From NCBI RefSeq assembly GCF_011050415.1, contig NZ_DRFS01000029.1:62001-126000 (forward strand): DNA of 64,000 bases, given 5' to 3'. Positions within the stretch are counted from its first letter, which is position 1. Each line of letters opens with the position of its first letter. The position numbers and the translations under genes were made by a program. This DNA comes from Halomonas sp. GTDB taxonomy: Bacteria; Pseudomonadota; Gammaproteobacteria; Pseudomonadales; Halomonadaceae. The notes beneath the pieces were generated by a model. The model was not told where the DNA came from and ran no database searches. It was given only the letters and a program-made list of their open reading frames with translations. Below, piece by piece: positions 41,150 through 51,003 of the stretch.

Positions 41150-42495
41150 CAAGGCGCTATTTTGGGACGGACGGTATTCGCGGTACGGTGGGTAAGTCAC
41201 CGATTACCGCTGACTTTATGCTTAAGCTGGGTTGGGCAGCGGGGCAGGTGCTACGCCGGGATAAAGGGCGAACCCGAGTGTTGATCGGCAAGGATACGCG
41301 TATCTCAGGCTATATGTTTGAGTCAGCGTTAGAAGCAGGTCTTTCTGCAGCCGGTGTCGATGTTTCGTTGCTAGGGCCGATGCCGACGCCGGGGATCGCT
41401 TACTTGACCCGTACCTTTCGCGCCGACGCGGGCATCGTTATTTCCGCCTCGCACAATCCGTTCGATGATAACGGCATCAAGTTCTTCTCCGCTGAGGGTA
41501 AAAAGCTGCCCGACGAAACGGAAGATCGTATTGAGGCCATGCTTGAAGCGCCGTTGACAACTGCTGAAGCTGCTCAGTTGGGCAAGGCAACACGGATTGA
41601 CGATGCAGCGGGCCGCTATATTGAGTTTTGTAAATCGACCCTGCCCGACCGGCTTAGCTTGCATGGCCTTAAGATTGTTTTGGATTGCGCCCACGGCGCC
41701 ACTTACCATATCGCGCCTAACGTTTTTCGTGAGCTAGGTGCTGATGTCTCGACTATAGGCACCTCCCCTGACGGACTCAACATCAATCAGCAGGTGGGGT
41801 CCACTCATCCTGCCGCCCTGCGTGCTGCGGTGATCCAACAGAGCGCAGACTTGGGGATCGCTTTTGATGGCGATGGAGACCGGGTGCTACTGGTGGATGG
41901 CGATGGTCGAGAAGTAGATGGCGACGATATTCTTTATTTGATCGCCCGCGACCGGCATGAGCGTGGTCTGCTTGAGGGGGGCGTAGTGGGAACCTTAATG
42001 TCTAATTTTGGTCTCGCTATGGCGCTTGATAAGCTGGGTATTCCCTTTGAGCGAGCCAATGTAGGGGATCGTTTCGTCATGGAACGTATGGCGAACAATG
42101 GCTGGGAGCTTGGCGGCGAGTCGTCTGGACATATTGTGTGTGGTCATGTGCAAACGACGGGCGACGGGATTGTCTCGGCGCTACAGGTATTGGCACTCAT
42201 GATGCGAGAGCAAAAAAGTCTGCCGACACTATTAAAAGAGTTGGAAAAGGTGCCTCAAGTCCTCATTAATGTACGCTTGCCCGCCAATGCTAGCGCTAAG
42301 CAGTTAATGGAATCAGCGCCACTTCAGCAAGCGGTTGCCGCTTTAGAGCAAGAGCTAGGCGATGAAGGGCGAGTGTTGCTACGTCCGTCAGGTACTGAGC
42401 CACTGATTCGCGTCATGGTAGAAGGGCGCGCTCACTTAGATGTTGACCAGTTGGCATGTAATCTGGCCGGGCAAGTGAAGACCTTGCTTAGCTAG
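41146..42495 (+). CDS. glmM: Phosphoglucosamine mutase
   Basis: Converts glucosamine-6-P to glucosamine-1-P for UDP-GlcNAc, hence peptidoglycan and LPS. The 449 aa start YFGTDGIRGTVGKSPIT. The phosphoserine loop is VISASHNPFDDNG with Ser102, the Mg2+ loop DGDGDRV, sugar loop GEQSGH-type (GESSGH here) and phosphate loop RPSGTEPLIRVMVEG. It is cotranscribed with folP. Confidence 0.98.
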   Translation: MTRRYFGTDGIRGTVGKSPITADFMLKLGWAAGQVLRRDKGRTRVLIGKDTRISGYMFESALEAGLSAAGVDVSLLGPMPTPGIAYLTRTFRADAGIVISASHNPFDDNGIKFFSAEGKKLPDETEDRIEAMLEAPLTTAEAAQLGKATRIDDAAGRYIEFCKSTLPDRLSLHGLKIVLDCAHGATYHIAPNVFRELGADVSTIGTSPDGLNINQQVGSTHPAALRAAVIQQSADLGIAFDGDGDRVLLVDGDGREVDGDDILYLIARDRHERGLLEGGVVGTLMSNFGLAMALDKLGIPFERANVGDRFVMERMANNGWELGGESSGHIVCGHVQTTGDGIVSALQVLALMMREQKSLPTLLKELEKVPQVLINVRLPANASAKQLMESAPLQQAVAALEQELGDEGRVLLRPSGTEPLIRVMVEGRAHLDVDQLACNLAGQVKTLLS

Positions 42496-42602
42496 CTTAT
42501 GCCTCCATAGATGCCAACAAAGCGAGCCTGGACTTGCAACAGCGGTTGTCTTGACAAGGCCGCTCCTATACCATTTCGCTCCACCTTGAGTGAGGACAGT
42601 CG

Positions 42603-43352
42603 ATGCGTACGCCTTTAATTGCCGGTAACTGGAAAATGAACGGTTCCGTGGCGTTAATCAATGAGTTCGGTCAGGCTTTCTCCGCCGCTGCGTCGCCAAC
42701 GAATGTAGACGTCGTTATCATTCCGCCGTTTCCTTATTTGGCTGCGGCGCATCAGGCGTTTGAAGGAACGGTGCTGACACTGGGGGCGCAGACGCTGAAT
42801 CCTCTTCACTCGGGCGCGCATACCGGCGAAGTGAGTGGTCGTATGCTGAAAGAGTTTACGGTTGCCTATGTGCTGGTAGGGCACTCGGAGCGACGTCAGC
42901 TCTATAAAGAGAGTGATGAGCAAGTTTTCGCGCGGTTATTAGCTGCCTTAAGTGTAGAGCTAACGCCGATTCTCTGCGTTGGAGAGTCCCTGGAGGAGCG
43001 CGATGCGGGCCGCACCATGGATGTGGTGCTGCGCCAAGTGGGATACGCTATGTCCCGCTTAGAGCCTGATCAGCGTAAACAGGTGGTGATTGCCTATGAG
43101 CCGGTATGGGCGATTGGTACCGGGCGTACGGCGACGCCTGAACAGGCCCAGGAGGTCATGGCCGGTATTCGGGCCTATCAGGCGGGGTTTGATAAGTCGC
43201 TGGCAGAGCAGCTGCGGTTGCTTTACGGCGGTAGCATGAATGCAAGTAATGCGGCGGAGCTGCTTGCTCAGCCGGATATAGACGGCGGTCTAGTGGGCGG
43301 AGCCTCACTGAAGATCGATGATTTTTATGCCATTTGTCAGTCAGCAGGATAA
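42603..43352 (+). CDS. tpiA: Triosephosphate isomerase
   Basis: Interconverts dihydroxyacetone phosphate and glyceraldehyde-3-phosphate. The 249 aa form a TIM barrel: RTPLIAGNWKMNG (Asn/Lys), LVGHSERRQLY (catalytic His), YEPVWAIGTGRTATP (catalytic Glu and loop 6), then LLYGGSMNASNA for phosphate binding. It lies 107 bp after glmM and only 4 bp before secG. Confidence 0.98.
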   Translation: MRTPLIAGNWKMNGSVALINEFGQAFSAAASPTNVDVVIIPPFPYLAAAHQAFEGTVLTLGAQTLNPLHSGAHTGEVSGRMLKEFTVAYVLVGHSERRQLYKESDEQVFARLLAALSVELTPILCVGESLEERDAGRTMDVVLRQVGYAMSRLEPDQRKQVVIAYEPVWAIGTGRTATPEQAQEVMAGIRAYQAGFDKSLAEQLRLLYGGSMNASNAAELLAQPDIDGGLVGGASLKIDDFYAICQSAG

Positions 43353-43356
43353 CGCC

Positions 43357-43716
43357 ATGCAAGTTGCAATTCTTATGATCCATGTGGTGATTGCGGTCGC
43401 CCTGGTGGTACTCATTCTGCTTCAGCAGGGTAAAGGCGCCGAAGCCGGTGCCGCCTTCGGGGGCGGAGCGTCACAAACGGTCTTCGGTTCGCGGGGTAGC
43501 GGTAACTTCTTGTCGCGGACTACGGCTATTTTGGCGGCAGGCTTTTTCGTTACCTCAATGGCGCTAGCCTACTTTGCTACGCAAGCTGTTCAGGCGCCAG
43601 AGTCGGGTATTCCAGACTCGCGCTTAATCGAACAGCAGCAGGGTATTCCGACGCTTGACGACAGGCCTGCAGGTGTGGATAATACCGCGCCAGTGCTAGA
43701 GGAAAGTAGCGACTAA
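43357..43716 (+). CDS. secG: Preprotein translocase subunit SecG
   Basis: Small membrane subunit that assists SecYE translocation. The 119 aa have two membrane helices (about 2-25 and 52-72) flanking the conserved loop LLQQGKGAEAGAAFGGGASQ and TVFGSRGSGNFLSRTTAI. An extended hydrophilic C-terminal tail follows. The ATG at 43357 is used; 39 bp further upstream in frame lies inside tpiA. The tRNA-Leu gene follows 62 bp later, as in Pseudomonas. Confidence 0.95.
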   Translation: MQVAILMIHVVIAVALVVLILLQQGKGAEAGAAFGGGASQTVFGSRGSGNFLSRTTAILAAGFFVTSMALAYFATQAVQAPESGIPDSRLIEQQQGIPTLDDRPAGVDNTAPVLEESSD

Positions 43717-43778
43717 GTAGTTGATGACTCAGTGTAGTTGTTGATTCAGTCGCCGTTGTTTTTTTAGCCTCCCCTGTT

Positions 43779-43865
43779 GCCGAAGTGGTGGAATTGGTAG
43801 ACACGCTATCTTGAGGGGGTAGTGACCGTATGGTCGTGCGGGTTCAAGTCCCGCCTTCGGCACCA
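43779..43865 (+). tRNA. tRNA-Leu (GAG)
   Basis: 87 nt with encoded CCA. GCCGAAG acceptor pairs with CTTCGGC; the anticodon loop is TTGAGGG between CTATC and GGTAG. The variable arm is long, as in all class II tRNAs, and the T-arm is CGGGTTCAAGTCCCG. It is probably cotranscribed with secG. Confidence 0.97.
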
Positions 43866-43964
43866 TCTGTTTTGCTAGTTCGCTAGCTTCCCAGAGTAGT
43901 TGTATTGTTAGAGAAAAATTAGGTTTGTTGTTTTAGACAGTAAAGTAGTTTACGTAAGTAGTTC

Positions 43965-43993
43965 TTGACGTAAGCAGAGCAAGTGTCTATTAT
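43965..43993 (+). promoter_or_regulatory. Sigma70 promoter of tRNA-fMet and rimP operon
   Basis: TTGACG (43965-43970), 17-bp spacer, TATTAT (43988-43993). It is 16 bp upstream of the tRNA-fMet gene, the usual tRNA promoter layout. Confidence 0.85.
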
Positions 43994-44009
43994 CGTCAGC
44001 CTAGATTGA

Positions 44010-44086
<77 letters not shown>

Positions 44087-44195
44087 TTTTCTAGTTGCAT
44101 GTGATGGGTTGTTTTTTTGAGTAATGAAAAAAGCAATCACTCTTTACAGGCTAAGCCTGATACATGTTGCTACGATGGTACTCAAGGTTTCTTTC

Positions 44196-44225
44196 AAAAA
44201 GCCCCTTCCAGTGAAGGGGCTTTTT
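44196..44225 (+). terminator. Terminator between tRNA-fMet and rimP
   Basis: AAAAAGCCCCTTC CAGT GAAGGGGCTTTTT, perfect 13-bp stem. Probably partial, as rimP is usually read through from the tRNA promoter. Confidence 0.9.
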
Positions 44226-44375
44226 GTTAGCAGCTTTTGACTAGCAAGAATATCTTAATAGCGGATGTCGTTCGGATAGCCGGCGACACATTTCCGAGTA
44301 ACGCCAATCAGCCACCTAGCTTTTCTGATAACTCCTGGTCAGGTGCCTGATGCAACGGCTGTAGGAGCTTTGTCT

Positions 44376-44837
44376 GTGGCCACTAAACACGCTGCGCTTC
44401 ACGCGCTGATCGAACCTGTTGTTGCTGCCATGGGCTTTGAGCTATGGGGCATCGACCATCTTTCCCAGGGCAAAAATTCGCGGCTGGTGATCTATATCGA
44501 GCGCGAGAATGGTGTCAGCGTGGAAGATTGCGCAGATATTAGCCGCCAAGTCAGTGCCGTCATGGATGTGGAGGACCCTATTGCCGGAGAGTACCGGCTG
44601 GAAGTCTCTTCGCCAGGCATGGCACGCCCCTTGTATTCCCTGGATCAGTTCGCCCGCTTTCAAGGCCATCATGTCGCGCTTAAGCTGCGCACTGCCTTTG
44701 ATGGGCGGCGCAAGTACCAAGGACTATTGGTCGGTGTAGAGGGGGATGAAATACTGCTGCAGTTGGATGGCGAAGAGTACTGCTTTCCAATTGAGAGTAT
44801 TGATTCTGCTCACATTGTTCCGCAGTTCGACGATTGA
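44376..44837 (+). CDS. rimP: Ribosome maturation factor RimP
   Basis: Needed for 30S subunit assembly. The 153 aa contain EPVVAAMGFELWGIDHLSQG, VEDCADISRQVSAVMDVEDP and YRLEVSSPGMARPLY, the strong family signature. The GTG at 44376 has TAGGAG 8 nt upstream; a GTG at 44343 would add eleven residues without a ribosome site. First protein gene of the rimP-nusA-infB operon. Confidence 0.95.
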   Translation: MATKHAALHALIEPVVAAMGFELWGIDHLSQGKNSRLVIYIERENGVSVEDCADISRQVSAVMDVEDPIAGEYRLEVSSPGMARPLYSLDQFARFQGHHVALKLRTAFDGRRKYQGLLVGVEGDEILLQLDGEEYCFPIESIDSAHIVPQFDD

Positions 44838-44909
44838 CCGAGTGGCGACGCTGTCGGCAGGCTGCCGGGGTGATGCACATAAGGATAGGTTTTCTGGCGA
44901 GGCATACGC

Positions 44910-46424
44910 ATGAGTAAAGAAATTTTAATGGTCGTGGACGCGATCTCTAATGAGAAGGGCGTCCCGCGCGACGTTATCTTCGAGGCGGTAGAAGCCGCTC
45001 TTGCGAGCGCGTCACGCAAACGTTTTGACAAAGAAGAAGCCAATGTGCGCGTGCATATTGACCGTCGCACAGGTGAGTACGAAACCTTCCGTTTCTGGAC
45101 GGTTGTGGAAGATGACGAATTCGAAACACCTGATTACGAAATTAAAGAGACGATTGCTGAACAGCGTGATCCGCCGCTTAAGTTAGGCGACGTTGTCGAG
45201 AAAAGCATCGAAAACGCTGCATTTGGACGTATTGCTGCGCAGACCGCCAAGCAGGTTATCGTGCAGAAAGTGCGCGAGGCTGAGCGGGCTGAAGTCGTGC
45301 GCCAATATGCTGATCGTGAAGGCGAGTTGGTGGCGGGTATTGTTAAAAAGACTACCCGTGACGGTCTGATCATTGATTTGGGCGAGAACGCTGAAGCGTT
45401 TTTGCCGCGCAATGAAATGATTCATGGTGAGCGTTACCGCATGAATGAGCGGGTGCGTGCACTGTTGGTTAAAGTGGATCCAGATGCTCGCGGTGCTCAG
45501 CTTCAGCTATCGCGGACCTGTCCCGAGCTGATTATTGAGCTGTTCAAAATTGAAGTGCCTGAAATCGCCGAGCAGTTGATTGAGATTAAAGGTGCGGCGC
45601 GTGACCCGGGGTCGCGCGCCAAAATTGCGGTAAAAACCAATGATCGCCGCATTGATCCTGTGGGTGCCTGTGTAGGCATGCGCGGTTCGCGGGTTCAAGC
45701 GGTCTCGTCAGAGCTGCAAAACGAACGCGTTGATATCGTGCTGTGGGACGATAATCCTGCCCAGCTTGTGATTAATGCCATGGCACCCGCCGATGTTGGG
45801 TCTATCTTAGTGGATGAAGATGCCCACGCGATGGATGTGGCGGTAGCGCAAGATAACCTTGCTCAGGCCATTGGTCGTAGCGGTCAGAACGTGCGTTTAG
45901 CCTCTGAACTTACCGGCTGGCGTATTAACGTAATGACCGAAGAGGAAGCGGAATCTAAGCGCGACCAAGAAATTGATAGCCTGGTCGACTCTTTCATCCA
46001 GCACCTTGAAGTGGATGAAGATGTCGCCCGCCTGTTGGTGGAAGAGGGTTTCACAACCCTGGAAGAAGTAGCCTACGTGCCGCTGGAAGAAATGCTCGAA
46101 ATCGAAGAGTTCGATGAAGAATTAGTCGAAGCGCTACGTGCACGTGCGAAAGACGAGCTGCTGACGATGGCCATTGCCTCGGAAGAAGCGCTGGACGGTG
46201 CCCAGCCAGCAGCAGATTTGCTGGAGATGGAGGGCATGGAGCGCCACTTGGCCTTCATCCTGGCCAGTCGCGGCATTGTCACTATGGAAGATCTCGCCGA
46301 GCAGTCTGTCGACGATCTGGTCGATATCGAGGAGTTGGACGAAGCGCGCGCAGCGGCACTGATCATGACTGCCCGTGCGCCCTGGTTTGAAGACGAAGAC
46401 GTATCGGATTCGAACACACAGTAA
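44910..46424 (+). CDS. nusA: Transcription termination/antitermination factor NusA
   Basis: Binds RNA polymerase and modulates pausing and termination. The 504 aa have the N-terminal polymerase-binding domain, an S1 domain (about 135-200), KH1/KH2 (CVGMRGSRVQAVSSEL and GRSGQNVRLASELTGW) and two acidic C-terminal repeats (LEEMLEIEEFDEELVEAL; VDDLVDIEELDEARAAAL), as in gammaproteobacteria. It lies 72 bp after rimP and 27 bp before infB. Confidence 0.98.
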   Translation: MSKEILMVVDAISNEKGVPRDVIFEAVEAALASASRKRFDKEEANVRVHIDRRTGEYETFRFWTVVEDDEFETPDYEIKETIAEQRDPPLKLGDVVEKSIENAAFGRIAAQTAKQVIVQKVREAERAEVVRQYADREGELVAGIVKKTTRDGLIIDLGENAEAFLPRNEMIHGERYRMNERVRALLVKVDPDARGAQLQLSRTCPELIIELFKIEVPEIAEQLIEIKGAARDPGSRAKIAVKTNDRRIDPVGACVGMRGSRVQAVSSELQNERVDIVLWDDNPAQLVINAMAPADVGSILVDEDAHAMDVAVAQDNLAQAIGRSGQNVRLASELTGWRINVMTEEEAESKRDQEIDSLVDSFIQHLEVDEDVARLLVEEGFTTLEEVAYVPLEEMLEIEEFDEELVEALRARAKDELLTMAIASEEALDGAQPAADLLEMEGMERHLAFILASRGIVTMEDLAEQSVDDLVDIEELDEARAAALIMTARAPWFEDEDVSDSNTQ

Positions 46425-46451
46425 ACAGGTCACGGGCTGAGGAGGGTCAAT

Positions 46452-49022
46452 ATGTCAGATATGACAGTTAAAGATTTCGCAGTAAAGGTGGGCCGTGATG
46501 TGCCTCGCCTATTAGAGCAAATGAAAGAAGCCGGTTTAAAGCACGCTTCTGAAAGCGATGCTGTGTCTGAAGAAGACAAGCACAAGTTGCTGAGCTTTCT
46601 GAAGAAGAGCCACGGCGGCAGCGATACAGCTGAGGCGGGTAAAAATCGCATTACGCTAACCCGTAAAACACGTACTCGCATCAATACCGGCGAGCGCGGC
46701 AAAACCATTGAAGTGCAAGTACGTAAGAAAAAAACTTACGTTAAAAGCGCTGAAGATGAGAAGCCGAAAGCTGCAGAGCCCAGCTACACTGGCCCACGCC
46801 AGTTAGTTGGTGATATGGCGGAAGCGGAAGCCGAGCGCAAAGTAAATGATGCGCGTGAAGCCGAAGAGAAAGTAGCGGCGCAGAAAGCGCGCGCTGCCAA
46901 GGTCGCTGAAGCCACTGCGCGTAGCAAAGAGGCTGAAGCCAAGCCGCAGGCGCCCGCAGCACCCAAAGCACCGGTTACAGCGGATATCGAAGTCCCCAAT
47001 CTTGAGATTGATGACTCACCGTCTGGCGATGATATGCCCCCAGCACCGCCTAAAGAAGGCCGTACTGACCGTCGTACCGCGCCGCCGAAAAAGACCGCGG
47101 CGAAGACCAAGGGCCGTCGTGACGATGAAGATCGCGGCGATCGCGAAGAGCGCAAACGTGGTGGCGGTGGTAAGAAGGTAAAACGTGCCGAGCAACGTCG
47201 TGGTGGTCGTCGTAGTGGCAATCAGACCGGCAACGGCAAGCACGCTTTCCAGAAGCCGACCCAGCCGATTGTGCGTGAAGTGTCGATCCCTGAGTCGATT
47301 AGCGTAGCGGAATTGGCCGACAAAATGTCGATCAAAGCCAACGAAGTGATCAAGGCCATGTTCAACATGGGCGCGGCAGTGACCATTAACCAAACCATCG
47401 ACCAGGATACTGCTGCGATCGTGGTGGAAGAGATGGGGCACACGCCGAAGTTGGTGAAAGATGATGCGCTGGAAACGGAAATGCTTGAAGGCATCTCCTA
47501 TGAAGGCGAAGAGATCACCCGTTCGCCCGTAGTGACCGTTATGGGTCACGTTGACCACGGTAAAACCTCGCTACTCGATTACATCCGTAAAGCGAAAGTG
47601 GCCACGGGTGAGGCTGGCGGTATTACCCAGCACATCGGTGCCTACCACGTGGAAGATAATCACGGTGGTGTGACCTTCCTGGATACTCCAGGCCACGCGG
47701 CGTTTACCGCCATGCGTGCCCGCGGTGCAAAAGCTACCGACGTGGTTATCCTGGTCGTGGCTGCAGACGATGGCGTGATGCCTCAGACAATTGAGGCTAT
47801 CGAGCACTCCAAAGCCGCTGAAGTACCGATGGTGGTCGCGGTCAACAAGATCGATAAGCAGGGCATTGATCTGGATCGCATCAAGAACGAGCTTTCCCAG
47901 CACGGCGTTATCTCTGAAGAGTGGGGCGGTGATACTCAGTTTGTTCACGTGTCTGCCAAGACAGGTGAAGGTATGGAAGAGCTGCTGGAAGCGATCCAGC
48001 TGGCCTCCGAAGTGCTTGAGCTAAAAGCTGTACCTTCCGCGCCGGGTAAAGGTGTTGTGGTTGAGTCACGCCTTGATAAAGGTCGTGGCCCGGTCGCTAC
48101 CGTACTGGTTCAGAACGGTACGCTGAGAAAGGGCGATATCGTCCTGGCTGGCCTGCACTACGGTCGTGTACGTGCGCTGACCAACGAACTTGCCCAGCAG
48201 GTTGATTCGGTTGGGCCTGCGATGCCAGTAGAAATTCAAGGCTTGGGCGGTACGCCGGATGCCGGTGATGACTTTATGGTCGTTGCTGACGAGAAGAAAG
48301 CCCGCGAAGTGGCGAACTTCCGTCAAGGCAAATACCGCGAAGTGCGTCTGGCTCGTCAGCAGAAGGCCAAACTGGAGAACATGTTCAGCCAGATGGGCCA
48401 AGACGAAGTGGCCAAGGTCAACATCGTCCTCAAAGCCGATGTACAAGGCTCGCTGGAAGCGATCAAAGGCGCTCTGGAAGAGCTCTCTACCGGTGAAGTT
48501 GAAGTGGCCGTGGTCTCCTCCGGTGTCGGTGGTATCACCGGTACTGATGCTAACCTGGCGCTAGCGTCTGAAGCCATTGTGGTCGGTTTCAACGTCCGTG
48601 CTGACGCCGCTGCCCGTGAGATCATCGAACGTGAAGGCTTGGATCTACGCTACTACAGCGTTATCTACCAGCTGATCGACGAGGTCAAACAGGCGATGAG
48701 CGGTATGCTCGCACCTGAGTGGAAAGAAGAGATCGTTGGTATCGCTGAAGTGCGCGATGTGTTCCGTGCGCCGAAAATCGGTGCCATCGCTGGCTGTATG
48801 GTCATCGAAGGCAGCGTACATCGTAATAAGAAGATCCGCGTATTGCGTGATGACGTGGTGATCTACGAAGGCGAGCTCGAATCGCTGCGCCGCTTCAAAG
48901 ACGATGTGCAGGAAGTGCGCAACGGCATGGAGTGTGGCATCGGCGTGAAGAACTACAACGATGTTCAAGTCGGTGACAAGATTGAAGTCTTCGACCAAGT
49001 GAAGGTCGAGCGTAGCCTGTAA
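46452..49022 (+). CDS. infB: Translation initiation factor IF-2
   Basis: GTPase that brings initiator tRNA to the 30S subunit. The 856 aa have a helical N-terminal IF2N domain, a long charged linker (about 80-270), a second IF2N (VSIPESISVAELADKMSIKA), then the GTPase with G1 GHVDHGKT, G3 DTPGH and G4 NKID, and C-terminal domains. The start has GGAGGGT upstream. An internal second start, as in E. coli, was not identified. Confidence 0.98.
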   Translation: MSDMTVKDFAVKVGRDVPRLLEQMKEAGLKHASESDAVSEEDKHKLLSFLKKSHGGSDTAEAGKNRITLTRKTRTRINTGERGKTIEVQVRKKKTYVKSAEDEKPKAAEPSYTGPRQLVGDMAEAEAERKVNDAREAEEKVAAQKARAAKVAEATARSKEAEAKPQAPAAPKAPVTADIEVPNLEIDDSPSGDDMPPAPPKEGRTDRRTAPPKKTAAKTKGRRDDEDRGDREERKRGGGGKKVKRAEQRRGGRRSGNQTGNGKHAFQKPTQPIVREVSIPESISVAELADKMSIKANEVIKAMFNMGAAVTINQTIDQDTAAIVVEEMGHTPKLVKDDALETEMLEGISYEGEEITRSPVVTVMGHVDHGKTSLLDYIRKAKVATGEAGGITQHIGAYHVEDNHGGVTFLDTPGHAAFTAMRARGAKATDVVILVVAADDGVMPQTIEAIEHSKAAEVPMVVAVNKIDKQGIDLDRIKNELSQHGVISEEWGGDTQFVHVSAKTGEGMEELLEAIQLASEVLELKAVPSAPGKGVVVESRLDKGRGPVATVLVQNGTLRKGDIVLAGLHYGRVRALTNELAQQVDSVGPAMPVEIQGLGGTPDAGDDFMVVADEKKAREVANFRQGKYREVRLARQQKAKLENMFSQMGQDEVAKVNIVLKADVQGSLEAIKGALEELSTGEVEVAVVSSGVGGITGTDANLALASEAIVVGFNVRADAAAREIIEREGLDLRYYSVIYQLIDEVKQAMSGMLAPEWKEEIVGIAEVRDVFRAPKIGAIAGCMVIEGSVHRNKKIRVLRDDVVIYEGELESLRRFKDDVQEVRNGMECGIGVKNYNDVQVGDKIEVFDQVKVERSL

Positions 49023-49040
49023 GGTTACGAGGAGCTAAAC

Positions 49041-49481
49041 ATGCGCGAATTTAAGCGTACCGACCGGGTAGCCGACCAGCTCCAAAAGGAGCTGGCGGTG
49101 TTGATCCAGCGAGAAGTGAAAGATCCGCGTTTGGGCATGGTCACGGTTAGCGGTGTAACAGTAAGCCGCGACCTTGGCTATTCCGACGTGTACGTCACTT
49201 TGTTGGGTGAGCAAGAGCCCGAGCGTATTAAAGAGAACCTGCAGGTGCTTAAGCGCGCTGCAGGTTTTCTAAGAAGCCAGATTGCTAAGCGCATTAAACT
49301 GCGTCACGTGCCGGAATTGCGCTTTCATTTCGATGAGAGTGTGGTGCGGGGCCAGCATTTGTCTTCCTTGATTGATGAGGCGGTCACTACTGACCGTGCT
49401 CGCTATCAAAACGAAGAAGATGACGACTATCAAGATAGTGACCAAAACGGTGACGCCGAGCAAAGTGAGGAAACTCGCTAG
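49041..49481 (+). CDS. rbfA: 30S ribosome-binding factor RbfA
   Basis: Assists 16S rRNA 5' end maturation. The 146 aa begin REFKRTDRVADQLQKELAVL; the KH-like fold continues as VKDPRLGMVTVSGVTVSRDL and YVTLLG. An acidic tail (DDDYQDSDQNGDAEQSEE) follows. Its stop overlaps the truB GTG by one base, so translation is coupled. Confidence 0.97.
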   Translation: MREFKRTDRVADQLQKELAVLIQREVKDPRLGMVTVSGVTVSRDLGYSDVYVTLLGEQEPERIKENLQVLKRAAGFLRSQIAKRIKLRHVPELRFHFDESVVRGQHLSSLIDEAVTTDRARYQNEEDDDYQDSDQNGDAEQSEETR

Positions 49482-50401
49482 TGGCGCGTCAACGTCGCGG
49501 TTTGCCGGTGAATGGTGTACTGCTGCTGGATAAGCCCAAGGGCGTTTCCAGCAACCATGCGCTGCAGCGTGTGCGTCGGCTGTTTCAGGCTCAAAAAGCC
49601 GGGCACACCGGTACGCTAGATCCTATGGCAACCGGCTTATTGCCGATCTGCCTAGGGGAAGCCACCAAGTTCTCATCGCACTTGCTGGAAGCCGATAAGA
49701 TGTATCGCACCCGGGTAGAACTGGGGGTGATCACCGATACCGGCGATGCAGAAGGAACGGTTATTGAGCAGCATGAGGTTCCCAGTTTAAGCGTCGAAGA
49801 TGTGGAAGCTGTACTCATCCGCTTTCGTGGTGAGATTGACCAAGTGCCGCCCATGTACTCAGCCTTAAAGCATAACGGCAAAAAACTTTACGAGTTGGCC
49901 CGGGAAGGCAAGCACGTAGAGCGTGCAGCCCGGCGAGTAAGCGTGTATGATGCGCGCCTGCTATCGTTTGACGGCACTGCTTTTGAGCTAGAAGTAAGCT
50001 GCAGTAAAGGCACTTACATCCGCACGTTAGCCGAAGATATTGGCCAAGCGCTTGGCTGTGGTGCCCATATCAGTCAACTAAGAAGGCTCAAAACAGGGCC
50101 TTTTTTAGCCGATGCGATGTGGACGCTAGAAGCCTTAGAGGCATTGGTCGATCAAGCAGCGCTGGAAGCCGAGCTCATGCCGGTGGATGTGCTGGTGGAT
50201 CATTTACCGTCGTTGACGGTAGACGACACTGGCCACGCCCGTTTGGCTCATGGTCAGCCTGCTACGTTAACCACCGGTACCTTAGCGCCGGATGCGTTAG
50301 CCAGACTTTATTACGCCGAGACGTTTATCGGCCTTGGTGTAGTGAAAGGGGCCCAGGAAGTGGCACCTAAGCGGCTGTTAAGTACTGTCGCTATCTCGTA
50401 A
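49481..50401 (+). CDS. truB: tRNA pseudouridine(55) synthase TruB
   Basis: Makes pseudouridine 55 in the T-loop of tRNAs. The 306 aa have catalytic Asp47 in AGHTGTLDPMATGLLPIC, then YLRT-like KMYRTRVELG and SCSKGTYIRTLAEDIG, and a C-terminal PUA-like domain. It starts with GTG overlapping the rbfA TAG. Confidence 0.97.
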   Translation: MARQRRGLPVNGVLLLDKPKGVSSNHALQRVRRLFQAQKAGHTGTLDPMATGLLPICLGEATKFSSHLLEADKMYRTRVELGVITDTGDAEGTVIEQHEVPSLSVEDVEAVLIRFRGEIDQVPPMYSALKHNGKKLYELAREGKHVERAARRVSVYDARLLSFDGTAFELEVSCSKGTYIRTLAEDIGQALGCGAHISQLRRLKTGPFLADAMWTLEALEALVDQAALEAELMPVDVLVDHLPSLTVDDTGHARLAHGQPATLTTGTLAPDALARLYYAETFIGLGVVKGAQEVAPKRLLSTVAIS

Positions 50402-50552
50402 ACAGCGTTGCAAGGATGCAGCACTCTGCGGGAAAATCGTACGTCTGAAATCGCACGTCGAAAACAGGACGTCGAAAATAGTAGCTTGAGACTGCAAATA
50501 TGCGTGGTCTCACCCATTCATTTTTTAGGCATATTGCTTACTGGAGATACAG

Positions 50553-50822
50553 ATGGCTTTAACCGCTGAGAAGAAGGCCGAGATCGTCACCGAATACGGC
50601 CGCGGCGATAACGATACCGGTTCCCCTGAAGTGCAAGTTGCCCTGCTGAGCGCCAACATCAATGGCCTGCAGGACCACTTCAAGACCAACAAACAGGATC
50701 ACCACTCACGTCGTGGTCTGATCCGCATGGTTAACCAGCGTCGTAAGCTGCTGGACTACCTAAAGCGTAAAGATTTCGAACGCTATCAGTCTCTGATTCA
50801 GCGTTTAGGTCTACGTCGTTAA
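50553..50822 (+). CDS. rpsO: 30S ribosomal protein S15
   Basis: Primary binder of the 16S rRNA central domain. The 89 aa have the normal length: GSPEVQVALLSANINGLQDH, HHSRRGLIRMVNQRRKLLDY, then YQSLIQRLGLRR. The 151-bp leader contains short repeats around ACGTC and may hold the S15 autoregulatory structure, which I could not assign. A terminator follows before pnp. Confidence 0.98.
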   Translation: MALTAEKKAEIVTEYGRGDNDTGSPEVQVALLSANINGLQDHFKTNKQDHHSRRGLIRMVNQRRKLLDYLKRKDFERYQSLIQRLGLRR

Positions 50823-50843
50823 GCCTTAGCGGCAACGATCAAA

Positions 50844-50876
50844 GCGGGCAGCTCCCTGTGAGCTGCCCGTTTTTTT
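50844..50876 (+). terminator. Terminator after rpsO
   Basis: CGGGCAGCTC CCTGT GAGCTGCCCG followed by seven Ts. Confidence 0.92.
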
Positions 50877-51003
50877 ATGCCTCGTTTTTAATGACGAGAG
50901 GGAACTGGTAGCCCTATCGCGTTTCAGCGCCTAGAATGGTAACGAGTCAAAACGACCTAAACGAATAGACAAGTAGATATTGATAATGCTGAAGGAAGTC
51001 GCT